A DNA stretch of 64,000 nt. Origin: G963556115 sp963677015 (lineage in GTDB: Bacteria; Planctomycetota; SZUA-567). The position numbers and the translations under genes were made by a program. The stretch spans positions 186,001-250,000 of the forward strand of contig OY781533.1 in the NCBI GenBank assembly GCA_963677015.1, read 5' to 3'. Shown one piece after another: positions 55,147 to 64,000 of this stretch (position 1 is its first letter; every line of letters begins with the position of its first letter). The notes beneath the pieces were generated by a model. That model had not been told where the DNA came from and did no database searches. It saw only the letters and a list, made by a program, of their open reading frames with translations.

Positions 55147-56310
55147 TTAAAATATACAGAAATCCTTAAAATCTTCGTTTAACAGCCAATTTAAAAATGC
55201 AGAATCTGATTTGTCAACTGCGAAGAAAGCGAAACCGAAGAGTGGATAAGAGGTAAAGTCTATACGGCGTATTTCCTTGATATCACTGAAATGTTCTGCG
55301 AGAGCGTTATAATTAAAATCTTTGGCGGTTTTAACATGCTGGCTGGATATTACAGACATACCGTAAATTTTACCGTCATCTTCTGCACATAGCTGTTGCC
55401 AGTCAGGTTTTTGTTTTGTAGCGAAATAGGTATAGGGGTTGATTCCGTAAGCCCAGTAACAGAGATCGGTACAGCACCAGCCGGCAAAGCGGAGCGGATT
55501 CACTTCAATTGGCAGGATTTCACCGGAGGCTGTTACCCGAACTTCGGCGTGAAGGGCAAACCCCGGAAGATCGGTAATAGACTGCAGTTTATGCAAAAAG
55601 TCGGTGAATGGTTCAAGCCACTCTTTGATTATTGTGGTTGAGCAGGTATATAGTCGGTCGCTCATATCGGCATTATCACGGAAGATGTGTTCGAAAATAT
55701 TGATAATTACCGGTTCGGAGTTGTCATCAAAATATGCGTCAATAGCGAATTCGCGCCCTTCAATAACACTTTCAATAAGAAATTTAGAACTGTCTAAAAC
55801 TGATTTTGGAAATACTCCGGCAATACTGTCCATTTCATCAACAATTTCGGTTTGTACTCTGGTCAGTTCCTGCTGGCTATTTACCCGGTATACACCGGCG
55901 CTAAGAAAACCAACGGCGGGCTTGATAATAAAAGGAGACCCGAAATCCGAGAATTTAAAGTTCAGAAGATCATTCAAACTCATGGTTAGAAAAGAAACTC
56001 CTGGGAAGATATCTTTATATCTCTGACGGAACAGTGATTTGTTTTTAAAGAGTTCTATGCATTTACGGAGGCGATGATTTGCAGGGAGTATTTTATTCAG
56101 TAGTACCAGTGCGTTCTCGGTATTTGAATAAATCCAGCGTCCGTCATCGTTGGCTAATTTCTCTGCAGCGTCATTTTCAGTGAGAAAAGCCGGCTGATTG
56201 TTGAATGAATAATCGGCCAGGAAGTCATTCTGGAGAATGTTGTCTCCATTATCACTGTTAATAAAATCTTTGACTAGATCAGAAATATATGGCTCTGTAA
56301 AAATAAACAT
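55147..56310 (-). CDS. ATP-grasp enzyme of unknown substrate
   Basis: 387 residues. Residues about 80-300 fit an ATP-grasp domain: NKSLFRQRYKDIFP, FIIKPAVGFLSAGVYRV, the hinge FLIESVIEGREFAIDAYF, and the metal-site HAEVRVTASGEILPIEVNPLRFAG. The C-terminal 90 residues are a separate small domain. ATP-grasp enzymes ligate a carboxylate to an amine or similar; it looks closest to carboxylate-amine ligases that make peptides or natural products. No partner genes flank it. AAAGGAT precedes ATG 56310. Confidence 0.8.
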   Translation of the reverse strand: MFIFTEPYISDLVKDFINSDNGDNILQNDFLADYSFNNQPAFLTENDAAEKLANDDGRWIYSNTENALVLLNKILPANHRLRKCIELFKNKSLFRQRYKDIFPGVSFLTMSLNDLLNFKFSDFGSPFIIKPAVGFLSAGVYRVNSQQELTRVQTEIVDEMDSIAGVFPKSVLDSSKFLIESVIEGREFAIDAYFDDNSEPVIINIFEHIFRDNADMSDRLYTCSTTIIKEWLEPFTDFLHKLQSITDLPGFALHAEVRVTASGEILPIEVNPLRFAGWCCTDLCYWAYGINPYTYFATKQKPDWQQLCAEDDGKIYGMSVISSQHVKTAKDFNYNALAEHFSDIKEIRRIDFTSYPLFGFAFFAVDKSDSAFLNWLLNEDFKDFCIF

Positions 56311-56649
56311 AGATTATCCTTTAAAAAAATAATTGATAGAATAATTATAATTAAATAATTGCAGAGAGCAATAATTATGGCTTGGGTAATTGTATGAATT
56401 CAGTAACCTGTTATCACTCGGCTGTAAAATGCGGGATTTTTAATTTATACTTTATGGTACAGGTGTGTATTGTGCTGGGAATTTTGTAAGTTTTTAATAG
56501 AGGGATTATCTGTTTGTCAGGGTTATAAGGTTTTTATAAAGTTATGATGTGGGAGTAAAGTGATACCAGAGAAAACGGGGTTCCCTCTGGTATCGATTTG
56601 TTGCCATTATTTGGTTCTGGTCTTTGTTTGTGAGGCTTCAGCTGCTTAT
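56311..56649. other. Intergenic region
   Basis: AT-rich, 339 bp; contains the terminator at 56562-56594 and presumably the minus-strand promoter of the ATP-grasp gene, which I could not place. Confidence 0.4.
56562..56594 (-). terminator. Terminator of the marR operon
   Basis: GATACCAGAG (56562-56571) pairs with CTCTGGTATC (56585-56594), 55 bp after the last gene of the operon. Confidence 0.65.
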
Positions 56650-57585
56650 TTAGTCGTTTGAAATGCAGCTATCGGCAACAAAAGTTGAAGTGTCGGAGTA
56701 AATATCAAGGTTGTTTATTGCCTGTGACATCTGTGTTATACCTTGTTCTTCGGTATTTAGATAAAATTCCATGCTGTAGGTGCTGAGCTTTATTGTAAGG
56801 CGGTAAATTTCCTGAGCAGCAGGTATGGTGTCCAGCGAAATGGATGCAATATTTGCAATAGGAATATAAGTGAAAGTATATGAGTAAGTTGAGTCTTTAC
56901 CTTTTCTAACCTGAGTGCTGCGGTCAATAATAATAAGTTCTGAGGAGTTGATCAGAAAAACGGTACTGGCGTAACATTTTATTGTAGAAATTCGGGAGTA
57001 AATTTTTTTCCAGAAGCTGTTCTTGAGAGGAATTATAAAGTTTGGCTGGTACGCAATAAATCTGTTATCCGGTTCCTGAGTTTTCATTTCTCTGAGCAGA
57101 TTATAATATAGGATATCAATATCCGCGGTCCTGAAGTTGATTTCCGGAAGTGGCAGTTTCAGCTTATCACGATATTGTAGGCTGCGGAGTATAGTGAGAA
57201 ATCTGGTGATTATCTCATGGGATACGGTATTGTACTTTATTGTGATCTCATCATCTGTGGTATAAAATATTACTCTTCCTGAGAGCAGAGTTTCGGTAAC
57301 TGTAATGTATTTTATGTCGTTTAATTCGATCCAGCGTTCGATAACAGAATTGTTATCACGCTGTAAAATCAGAAGTCTGCCAGGGAAGATCCCGACAACC
57401 ATATCATAAAGATGCATATCAGGGTTGGCTCTGCGCCGTTCAATACCGCGTGGAATTTTAAAGAGCAGGCGCGCTGTTGCTGTAAGTTCGTTATATGAAG
57501 CAAAAAGAGGGGGAAGTTTGTGTCGGTCTTTGATTTCAAGGATCCAGGGGCCGAATGAATCAAATTCAAAGGTTTGTTTAATCAT
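56650..57585 (-). CDS. Uncharacterised protein in the marR operon (possible PH-like domains)
   Basis: 311 residues, no signal peptide or clear transmembrane helix. Two regions of alternating beta-strands are visible, with the similar phrases GIFPGRLLILQRDNN (about 65-80) and STVFLINSSELIIIDRST (about 200-220). This suggests two PH-like beta-barrel domains, each ending in a helix. The start overlaps the marR stop by 8 bp, so it is translationally coupled and is the main target of that regulator. No family is recognised. Confidence 0.72.
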   Translation of the reverse strand: MIKQTFEFDSFGPWILEIKDRHKLPPLFASYNELTATARLLFKIPRGIERRRANPDMHLYDMVVGIFPGRLLILQRDNNSVIERWIELNDIKYITVTETLLSGRVIFYTTDDEITIKYNTVSHEIITRFLTILRSLQYRDKLKLPLPEINFRTADIDILYYNLLREMKTQEPDNRFIAYQPNFIIPLKNSFWKKIYSRISTIKCYASTVFLINSSELIIIDRSTQVRKGKDSTYSYTFTYIPIANIASISLDTIPAAQEIYRLTIKLSTYSMEFYLNTEEQGITQMSQAINNLDIYSDTSTFVADSCISND

Positions 57586-58045
57586 GGTGTCGGTCTCCGC
57601 TGAGATCTAGATAACCCATAAGAATAGTCAGTCCTTCTTCAACTTTATTAAAATCACTTTCAGGCATTGCGGCAAAGATTTCCTGATATTTCACTGCGTC
57701 TGAAGCATCCTTCATTTCCAGAACTTTCAGTGCGGTAGTGGTTACCGATACGGTATAGCGTCGGGGGTCACTTTGTGAGTAGGTTTTGGCGAGCAGATCC
57801 TGCTCGACAAGTGAGCTTATTATTGTTGTCAGGCTGCCTTTAGGCATATCAAGTATTCTGCTTAGCTCTGCAGGGGAAATGCTTTCAAGTATTTTCACTC
57901 CATTTATGACTTTTATCTGATTGCCATTAAGATTATATCCGGCTTCCCGGTAACGGTGTACTATATGGTTAAGGTTTTTTATAAAGCATGGCATGGCACG
58001 GTTTATAAGTTTGCAAACCTGTTTGCCACGTTTGATATTTGACAT
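57578..58045 (-). CDS. MarR-family transcription regulator
   Basis: 155 residues. Winged helix-turn-helix at about 50-105 with ISPAELSRILDMPKGSLTTIISSLVEQDLL, followed by the wing SDPRRYTVSVT, flanked by helices for dimerisation. GGAG lies seven bases before ATG 58045. It is divergent from the AsmA-like gene and is followed by an overlapping gene of unknown function. A long palindrome covers its own promoter, so autorepression is likely. Confidence 0.9.
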   Translation of the reverse strand: MSNIKRGKQVCKLINRAMPCFIKNLNHIVHRYREAGYNLNGNQIKVINGVKILESISPAELSRILDMPKGSLTTIISSLVEQDLLAKTYSQSDPRRYTVSVTTTALKVLEMKDASDAVKYQEIFAAMPESDFNKVEEGLTILMGYLDLSGDRHHD

Positions 58046-58055
58046 TGGCGGCTCC

Positions 58056-58089
58056 GATATAATGAGTAAGAATTCTTACTCATTATATC
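58056..58089. promoter_or_regulatory. 34-bp perfect palindrome, probable MarR operator
   Basis: Both 17-base halves match exactly (58056-58072 with 58073-58089), centred on GAATTC. It lies 11 bp upstream of the marR start codon and overlaps its -10 box. MarR dimers bind such sites, so this is the likely autoregulatory operator. Confidence 0.75.
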
Positions 58090-58109
58090 ATTTGAATTCT
58101 CTTAGTCAA
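58082..58109 (-). promoter_or_regulatory. marR promoter
   Basis: On the minus strand TTGACT (58109-58104), 16-bp spacer, perfect TATAAT (58087-58082). The -10 falls inside the palindrome, so a bound repressor would block polymerase. Confidence 0.7.
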
Positions 58110-58416
58110 ATTAATAGTCAGAATTATTATTCTTTCTGTTTTAAACACAGATTGGGGTTAAGACCTAACTGTCGTAAATACTCAATAAGTTATTGTCTTC
58201 TAAAGTCTGTGGGTGAAGAAATTGGATAGATGTTAGTAAAATGCGGTTAATTCTGGGATATACTAGTAAAGTAGATAGGCTGTATTATAAGGGTAGTAGT
58301 TTTATTGATTTAATGAATGTTCTATTCTGTGTATTTATGCTTTGCTATTAGTAAGAATATTGACTAAAATAAGTAAATTACAACTATTTTGCTTTTCAAA
58401 ACAAAAGGAAGATAAA

Positions 58417-61400
58417 ATGGAAGAACCTGAAATTAAACTTGAATCCGCGCCGGTTAAAAAAGAACCGAAGAAATCTTCATGGATTAAAATATTACTGATA
58501 GTCGTTGGATTGCTGGTTGTTCTTATTGGCGGGGGAGTATTTTATATTCATAGTGTTTATAATGCAGATGCTCTTAAAACTATATGCGAAAAAGAAGTAT
58601 CAGAAGCTCTGGGTGGAGAGTGCTCTATCGGGAGTCTTGACTGGTCACTTCTGGGAAGTGCAGAGTTGGAGAATGTCTCTATAACACTGAACTCAAATGC
58701 AGTAAATAAGTCCCAGATAATCAAAATAAATCGTCTGCAGATTGATATTGATATTTTGAAATCTCTTATAAGTTTTCAACCGGTGGCGGCGTTGTTGATT
58801 GACGGGGGTAATATAAATATTGAAAGAGTCCTGACTGCGAAGAGTAATAAGCAGATTCCAGTAACGAAGGCAGGAGCTGCTGCAGATTTAAATCTTAATT
58901 CTGCAAAGGTGGTAAGTTCGGAGCCTTTTTCAACAAATGTGAAGAAGGTAATTGCTTCTTTTGTGGAGCTTCCATGGAAAGAATGGGTCGCTGGTTTTGA
59001 TTGGAAAATTGCGGATGCAGATCTTCGCATAAACGATCTGGCAGTAAATGTTCATGATAATAGTAAACAGCTTAAGGATATGAATTTCACTGTTAATTTT
59101 GCAGCACATCTGCAAAAAAGCGGTGTTAATATGGAATTAAATATTAATGAAAAAACTCCTAATGTAAGCGATGGCGGGGTAATACTTAAAGGTAATGTTG
59201 TATTTGACTGGGAAGCAGCTGAGAGACGTAAAGATAAACCGTTGGCTTTTATTGGAGCCACAGACTTTAATTTTCAGCTGAATAAACTGGATATAGGTTA
59301 TATAGGTAAATATTATATTCAATCACCTGAGCAGTCATTGCGCCTGGGTAAGCCGCTCTCCGGAGTTGTGAGTATAAAGGCAGAGAGTCCTGCTGCGGTT
59401 AATTTCGTGGTTGATCTTTCATCTCCTGAAATATTAGAACTTTATAATAATGGTAAAGTTATATCTGGAGGTGGTGCTGGCTTGAGCTTTAAACTTAAAG
59501 CGCAGGCTGATATCAGCGGAGAGTGGTCAAACATAAAAGATGGTGCGATTGATATAGTTTGCAGTAATTCGGAGACTAAAGCGCCAATGGTTACTCTGAA
59601 TACACAGTTATTCGGATCTTTTGGTGATGAGATTGTTGTCAGCATTCAGAGTAATACCGATACAGGTGAGCTGACCCGTAGTGCTATAGGCAGGTTTGCA
59701 GAGATGCAGAATCTTATGCGGGGGGACTTGATTTTCGGAAGTGAATTTACCTGGAAGCGGGATGCGGATTGGAAGTATGCTGTTAATTTACGGTCACAGA
59801 ATTTTGTTGTCCGAAATGATTCGGTCTCGGTACCGGCACCGTTGACTCTGTTGGTTGATGGTAATATAAAGCCGGAATCGGCATTTATTCCACAGCAGCT
59901 GACTCTCAGAGCAAAGTTTACTGCGCCGGGTGTGGCGGTCAATACTTTGGGTTCGGATGGTCTCTCCGTGCCGCTTGATAATAACAGTTTCGCGCTTCAG
60001 GGCAAAGCTCAGGCAAATATCAATATGCCGGAGGTATTCAAAGCATTTGCTGCGCCACTCAACAAACTGGGGTTGAAGAGTATAGATGAAGTATTGGCTG
60101 CGCAGTTGCAGGTTGACGATAATAACGCGGTGAATGTCATAGCGTCATTGACCAATACCCGTAAACAGTACGAGCCTTGTGAGATTCGTCTTGTGTATAC
60201 TCCACAGGCAGATAATAAGTTTGATGGTAAATTTGATCTGACTGCTGAAAAGAAAGCGGTACAAATAAAGGCAAATGTCTCAGGGGTGACAGATTCCGGT
60301 GGTAAAACTGATTTAACCTTTACCAAGCAGTTTGCTTTGCGGGTTGGAGCCGGTATGAATCTTCTGCGTCGTATTGAGAACCTGATTCCTGGATTGAAGG
60401 TGGCGCAGTATCCGGTGTCCGGTGTAATGCGGGGGAGCTCCAAAGGGCGGGCTGTTATTGCCGGTGATAAGATATCATTGGCCGCAAGCAATGCAATTCT
60501 TATAGAGAATATGACGTTTACGACCGATTCGGGAAGAAAATTTGTTGATAAAAAATCCAGTATTAACTGTAGCTTTAGTATGACAGATCTTCTTGGTGAA
60601 CGGGTGTTAAATCTGAATGCCTTAAATGTAACCGGGGATACGGCCAATGTCGAAGTCAAGGTGGATAGGCTTGGTTTAAAGGAGTTGAGTTCTGATCCTC
60701 TTGTTGGTCTTAATCATATGAAAGGCCTTAAAGCAACAGTAAAATTGGGTGAGAAAACATTCAGTAATTTATATGCGGTTCTGGGTGATTCGGTTCCACC
60801 GGCACTTAAGACTGGTAAAAGCCTGCAACTTGAAATTAATTCTCGTGATGATGGAAGTATAGATCTTAAAAAATTGAATGTTAACAGTACAGGTCTGGTT
60901 GCTGCTGTTACTGATCTGGCGGTTAACCCCGGTAAGATCATTGCTGCACTGCAGGCTGATGATATAAAGTCTTTGACCGGCGGTTTGTCACCGTTTAAAA
61001 TTTCGGTAAAAGCAAACAGTAATTTCTGGCGGGGGATGAAAATAGGCGAGGGACTCAATTTCAGCGGAAATGCAGAGTTGGCAGCGGCATTTGATCCTGT
61101 AAAAGATCGCTTGACTATGAGCAGACTTATCTTGGCAGCCGATACCGGTAATCAGTCATTTCTCAGCAGGATGAGCGCTGCAGTTATTGTTGATAATATT
61201 AGTAAGATAATTGCTACACCTACTTTGCCGTTAATTCTGGAGTCACTTCCACAAGGTGTTAATATTCCAGTTGTTACTGTTTCAGTGCCGCGTTTGACAG
61301 AATATATAAGAAGTACTGGAGGAAGTGTAAACCTCAAGGGAAGAGAACTGGAACTGAGTAAGGTTAGACTGGTAAAGAGTAAGGAGAAGAATACGCTCCA

Positions 61401-62814
61401 GCTTGTTGGTAATATTTCTTCATCAGGTCTTGAAATAGATAAGATGCTCAGTTACAAGGGTAATACTACTTTTAATAATCTTATCAAGATTGACGGCAGT
61501 GATTTCGCTCTTACCGGGGAATTTAATTTTAATGCGGCTCAGTTGTACTTTAAAGCTGCTCCATATGTTTATAGAAAAAATCAAAATGAAAAGACCCGCC
61601 TCTATTATAAATTATCAGGTAATCAGGCGGGTAGGTTGAGTGTTGCCAGAGCCGGAATAACCGGTGGCCCATTGCAGTTTGATGTGCAGAATTTGAGTTT
61701 TGCAAAACTTGCTGCTGATAAATTCAAGCTGAGCCTGCCGGTTTTCAAAGTTATGTCTCCAGTATCACTTACTGTTAAAAATGTGGTTATGGATCCTGAT
61801 AAAAATATTGTAACTGCAAATATTAATACACCGGGTATCGACCTTAAGACCTTGAATTCAAGTCTTGATACCGGTTTGCCTTCAACATTGAGTGGTAAGA
61901 TTGGAGCAATAAATGTTGCATTTGCTGATAAATACAGTACTGTTTTCTCCGGTAAAAATCAGCGGCTTGCCCCCGGCAGTAAACTGTCTGTTGAGCCTTC
62001 TTCTGTAACTTTGACCTCGACCAAGCAGCCATCGGTTAGTATGACTGTAGATGTTGGCAGAATATCAGGTGGTACCGGAGATGGGAAAATTACAGTTGGA
62101 AGTATGGCGATAACTTCTCCTACAGATTTTTCCGATGCTACCCCGCTCAAGGTCGGTTCTATTGAATCTATACTGGATCTCAATGAATTAGCTCAAGGGC
62201 GAAAGATAATTACCGAGTCGATAGTGAGCAGCTTCAATGCAATTTATGAGATTAAGCTCAAAGAGAATAATATTTCGGCTTTACAGCGCAATATGGATAT
62301 TCTGTTACCGGCTCCAACGGCTGAACAGCAGAACTCTGAAGCTACGTCGCAGCAGACTGCAACAGTAACTGATACTGCTGGTAGCAGCAAAAGCAGCGAT
62401 TCAAACAATAGTGTAGTTATAAAAGATCTTTACCTGAATAACGGAGTGGTTGCTATAAAGTCCAAGCTTATTAATACCAGTGTTAAAATACCGCAGACGC
62501 ATGTGGAAAATATTGGTGGTTCAAATCCTCGAGTTGCCTTTACTACTATTCTCAATGTATTGTTTAGAAGTATCGGTGGTGCGGCTGTTTCTATTCTTGA
62601 TAATACAGCGGGAACGGCCGTGAAGTCGGTAACAAATATTCTTGGGAATGCTCTTACAAATAATGATAAGTCAGGTAATGAGTCAAACAGTAATGAAAGC
62701 AGTGGTGATTCGGTAAAGAATTTACTGAATAATGTTTTTGATAGTGATAACAGCAATTCGACGGGTGATAATTCTAGTAAGAGCAGTAACCCGTTGGGAG
62801 GATTGTTCAAATAA
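58417..62814 (+). CDS. Very large AsmA-like envelope protein
   Basis: 1465 residues from ATG 58417 with AAAGGAAG upstream; the frame opens 25 codons earlier but without a site. Short acidic/basic cytoplasmic N-terminus, one membrane helix (about 22-45), then a very long beta-rich periplasmic part, starting GGECSIGSLDWSLLGSAELENVSI, which matches the AsmA/DUF748 opening. These proteins form long bridge-like grooves thought to move phospholipids between membranes. The C-terminal 70 residues are Ser/Asn/Asp-rich and end LGGLFK, similar to AsmA-family tails. Stands alone with its own terminator. Confidence 0.85.
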   Translation: MEEPEIKLESAPVKKEPKKSSWIKILLIVVGLLVVLIGGGVFYIHSVYNADALKTICEKEVSEALGGECSIGSLDWSLLGSAELENVSITLNSNAVNKSQIIKINRLQIDIDILKSLISFQPVAALLIDGGNINIERVLTAKSNKQIPVTKAGAAADLNLNSAKVVSSEPFSTNVKKVIASFVELPWKEWVAGFDWKIADADLRINDLAVNVHDNSKQLKDMNFTVNFAAHLQKSGVNMELNINEKTPNVSDGGVILKGNVVFDWEAAERRKDKPLAFIGATDFNFQLNKLDIGYIGKYYIQSPEQSLRLGKPLSGVVSIKAESPAAVNFVVDLSSPEILELYNNGKVISGGGAGLSFKLKAQADISGEWSNIKDGAIDIVCSNSETKAPMVTLNTQLFGSFGDEIVVSIQSNTDTGELTRSAIGRFAEMQNLMRGDLIFGSEFTWKRDADWKYAVNLRSQNFVVRNDSVSVPAPLTLLVDGNIKPESAFIPQQLTLRAKFTAPGVAVNTLGSDGLSVPLDNNSFALQGKAQANINMPEVFKAFAAPLNKLGLKSIDEVLAAQLQVDDNNAVNVIASLTNTRKQYEPCEIRLVYTPQADNKFDGKFDLTAEKKAVQIKANVSGVTDSGGKTDLTFTKQFALRVGAGMNLLRRIENLIPGLKVAQYPVSGVMRGSSKGRAVIAGDKISLAASNAILIENMTFTTDSGRKFVDKKSSINCSFSMTDLLGERVLNLNALNVTGDTANVEVKVDRLGLKELSSDPLVGLNHMKGLKATVKLGEKTFSNLYAVLGDSVPPALKTGKSLQLEINSRDDGSIDLKKLNVNSTGLVAAVTDLAVNPGKIIAALQADDIKSLTGGLSPFKISVKANSNFWRGMKIGEGLNFSGNAELAAAFDPVKDRLTMSRLILAADTGNQSFLSRMSAAVIVDNISKIIATPTLPLILESLPQGVNIPVVTVSVPRLTEYIRSTGGSVNLKGRELELSKVRLVKSKEKNTLQLVGNISSSGLEIDKMLSYKGNTTFNNLIKIDGSDFALTGEFNFNAAQLYFKAAPYVYRKNQNEKTRLYYKLSGNQAGRLSVARAGITGGPLQFDVQNLSFAKLAADKFKLSLPVFKVMSPVSLTVKNVVMDPDKNIVTANINTPGIDLKTLNSSLDTGLPSTLSGKIGAINVAFADKYSTVFSGKNQRLAPGSKLSVEPSSVTLTSTKQPSVSMTVDVGRISGGTGDGKITVGSMAITSPTDFSDATPLKVGSIESILDLNELAQGRKIITESIVSSFNAIYEIKLKENNISALQRNMDILLPAPTAEQQNSEATSQQTATVTDTAGSSKSSDSNNSVVIKDLYLNNGVVAIKSKLINTSVKIPQTHVENIGGSNPRVAFTTILNVLFRSIGGAAVSILDNTAGTAVKSVTNILGNALTNNDKSGNESNSNESSGDSVKNLLNNVFDSDNSNSTGDNSSKSSNPLGGLFK

Positions 62815-62836
62815 TAATTATTATCTGTAAGGTTTA

Positions 62837-62870
62837 ATAATAGGGCTGATATTGATATCAGCCCTATTAT
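62837..62870. terminator. Hairpin between convergent AsmA-like and GGDEF genes
   Basis: A perfect 15-bp stem (62837-62851 with 62856-62870, loop TTGA) 22 bp after the AsmA stop; could end transcripts from both sides. Confidence 0.8.
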
Positions 62871-62935
62871 ATTTGATTAGTAGTAATTTGTTTAAAAAAG
62901 CAGGTAGAACATTTATGCTGTTCAATCTTTTATTA

Positions 62936-63940
62936 TCAGGGTCGCGAATCTAGCGTGTAGGTTCTGCGTTCATATACAGTGCAGCTGCAGCCATTTTCAA
63001 TGGCAGCTTTTTTGGCAATTTTTTTCAAGTTTGCAGCGGCTTTGGCTATTTCGGCAATATGTGGCTTATACTCAAAATTATTATGGCATATAACCGAAAG
63101 ATTGAGTGTGGTGATTGGTACAAGTTGTAGCATCCCTTCACGGTTTTTGGCTTCATATACTCCGTTTTTGATGTGTTCTTTTTTGAAATATGGTTTTATC
63201 TGTTCATCAAAATCACTGCATATTTTATTAAGCTCAACTTCTTTAAGTGTATCCGTGGTTACAATAATATAGTCATCACCCCCTATATGACCAACAAAAG
63301 TATTGGAAGAAATGCAGCATTGATGCTGCTGGAGTATTTGGGCGACAAGTTTTATTACTTCATCTCCTTCATTGAAACCATAAGTATCATTATATTCCTT
63401 GAAATTGCTTAGGTCAGCATATATTATATAGTATATATCTTTTCCCAGGGCATCGGTGATACAGTGATTGATTCTCTTGTTCCCGGGAAGTCCTGTCAGT
63501 GGATTGGCGTTTTTCGCCATTTCTATCTCCAGCTGGCTGGAACGTAAAAGCAGGCTTTTTATCTCAATGCATCCGAGATAAGAACCAGTGGAATCAACGA
63601 GAATAACTGGATCATAAATATGTTCGTCTTCTCTGTGCATTGCTGATGAGGCAATTTCGGGAATAGACTTGCTGTCACTTACAACCAGGAAATCTGTTTT
63701 GGCAATATTCATTGCCGGTCGTTTCTGGTGCAGTGAATAGCCGAAGGCGCCGCTGGTTGCCAGCATAAATTCAGTGCGGGTTATCAGTCCTACTGGAGTT
63801 GTGCCTTCAAGAAGAATAATATAGAAGCATTTATGATTATTAGCGAACATTGAATATACCTGCTCGCATTTTGTATTTTTGTCATGCAGTATAGGAGGAT
63901 TATTTATGAGGTTGAATATTCCTGTCTTTTCTGTACTCAT
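62936..63940 (-). CDS. CBS-pair and GGDEF-domain protein (degenerate GGDDY motif)
   Basis: 334 residues. The first 130 form two CBS-like domains (VGLITRTEFMLATSGAFGYSL; YDPVILVDSTGSYLGCIEIKSLL). A GGDEF domain follows from about 145 (NPLTGLPGN, metal Asp176 in ADLSNFKEYND). The signature at 220-224 reads GGDDY instead of GGDEF/GGEEF; whether it makes c-di-GMP or only binds nucleotide is uncertain. The CBS-GGDEF combination suggests ligand-controlled signalling. Single gene. Confidence 0.85.
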   Translation of the reverse strand: MSTEKTGIFNLINNPPILHDKNTKCEQVYSMFANNHKCFYIILLEGTTPVGLITRTEFMLATSGAFGYSLHQKRPAMNIAKTDFLVVSDSKSIPEIASSAMHREDEHIYDPVILVDSTGSYLGCIEIKSLLLRSSQLEIEMAKNANPLTGLPGNKRINHCITDALGKDIYYIIYADLSNFKEYNDTYGFNEGDEVIKLVAQILQQHQCCISSNTFVGHIGGDDYIIVTTDTLKEVELNKICSDFDEQIKPYFKKEHIKNGVYEAKNREGMLQLVPITTLNLSVICHNNFEYKPHIAEIAKAAANLKKIAKKAAIENGCSCTVYERRTYTLDSRP

Positions 63941-64000
63941 GATTTAGGTTCCTGAAGGATGTGTCGATAAACGTAATATACTTATTGTGCGCTCTATATC

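Larger units (their letters stand above)
58046..58416. other. Divergent intergenic region between marR and the AsmA-like gene
   Basis: 371 bp. Contains the operator palindrome 58056-58089 and the marR promoter 58082-58109. The rest is AT-rich; the AsmA gene promoter was not placed. Confidence 0.5.

Noticed and set aside
58039..58063. Plus-strand TTGACA and TATAAT pair in the marR/AsmA gap
   Set aside because: The spacer is only 13 bp, too short for a normal sigma-70 promoter; the palindrome explains the TATAAT.
1..64000. CRISPR array, prophage, insertion sequence or biosynthetic cluster
   Set aside because: No regularly spaced repeats, transposase, integrase, phage structural genes or modular synthases were seen on either strand.

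Overview
The window reads as chromosomal core DNA of a Gram-negative bacterium, moderately AT-rich, with tightly packed genes, good Shine-Dalgarno sites and many hairpin terminators. Inference: the mix (NfeD-FloA pair, fused SecDF, type-2 PyrF, long AsmA-like protein, large TPR membrane proteins, short UvrC, archaeal-like phosphohexomutase) suggests the PVC superphylum, perhaps Lentisphaerota. No rRNA, tRNA or marker gene is present to prove this. I saw no phage, insertion sequence or CRISPR array.

Layout. 1-3008 (minus): two related periplasmic solute-binding proteins of tandem-domain type, the first cut by the window edge. 3338-8389 (plus): rpsA, purQ, accA, pyrF. 8455-22559 (minus): two TPR membrane proteins, an RluD-like pseudouridine synthase, nfeD-floA plus a small charged protein, a MocR regulator with an Fe-S aldo/keto reductase, and uvrB. 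22711-26543 (minus): yajC-secDF. 27071-28102 (plus): a HIT protein and a methyltransferase. 28173-31502 (minus): a sigma-70 factor, a TauE/SafE permease and a short uvrC. 31995-35713 (plus): a carboxy-terminal protease and a phosphohexomutase, followed by a possible structured RNA.

37071-53392 (plus) is the most interesting part. First come five genes for ion transport and its control: a HTH-EIIA fusion, a CPA2-type antiporter with CBS domains, a CBS protein, an EIIA-CBS fusion and an ArsB/NhaD-type permease. Then comes a complete F-type ATP synthase locus with unusual membrane parts: a normal c subunit carrying a two-carboxylate, Na+-type site; a second, triplicated c-like protein in which all three ion-binding carboxylates are missing; a subunit a with a calcium-loop-like insert on the outer side; and two b-type stalk subunits that each carry an extra transmembrane segment and a 100-165 residue extracytoplasmic domain. 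Together these look like a Na+-cycling energy module with an elaborated periplasmic face. This is the best candidate for something not previously described.

53730-63940 holds a secreted protein, a tiny Cys-containing protein, an ATP-grasp enzyme, a MarR-controlled operon with a 34-bp perfect palindromic operator, a 1465-residue AsmA-like protein and a CBS-GGDEF protein.
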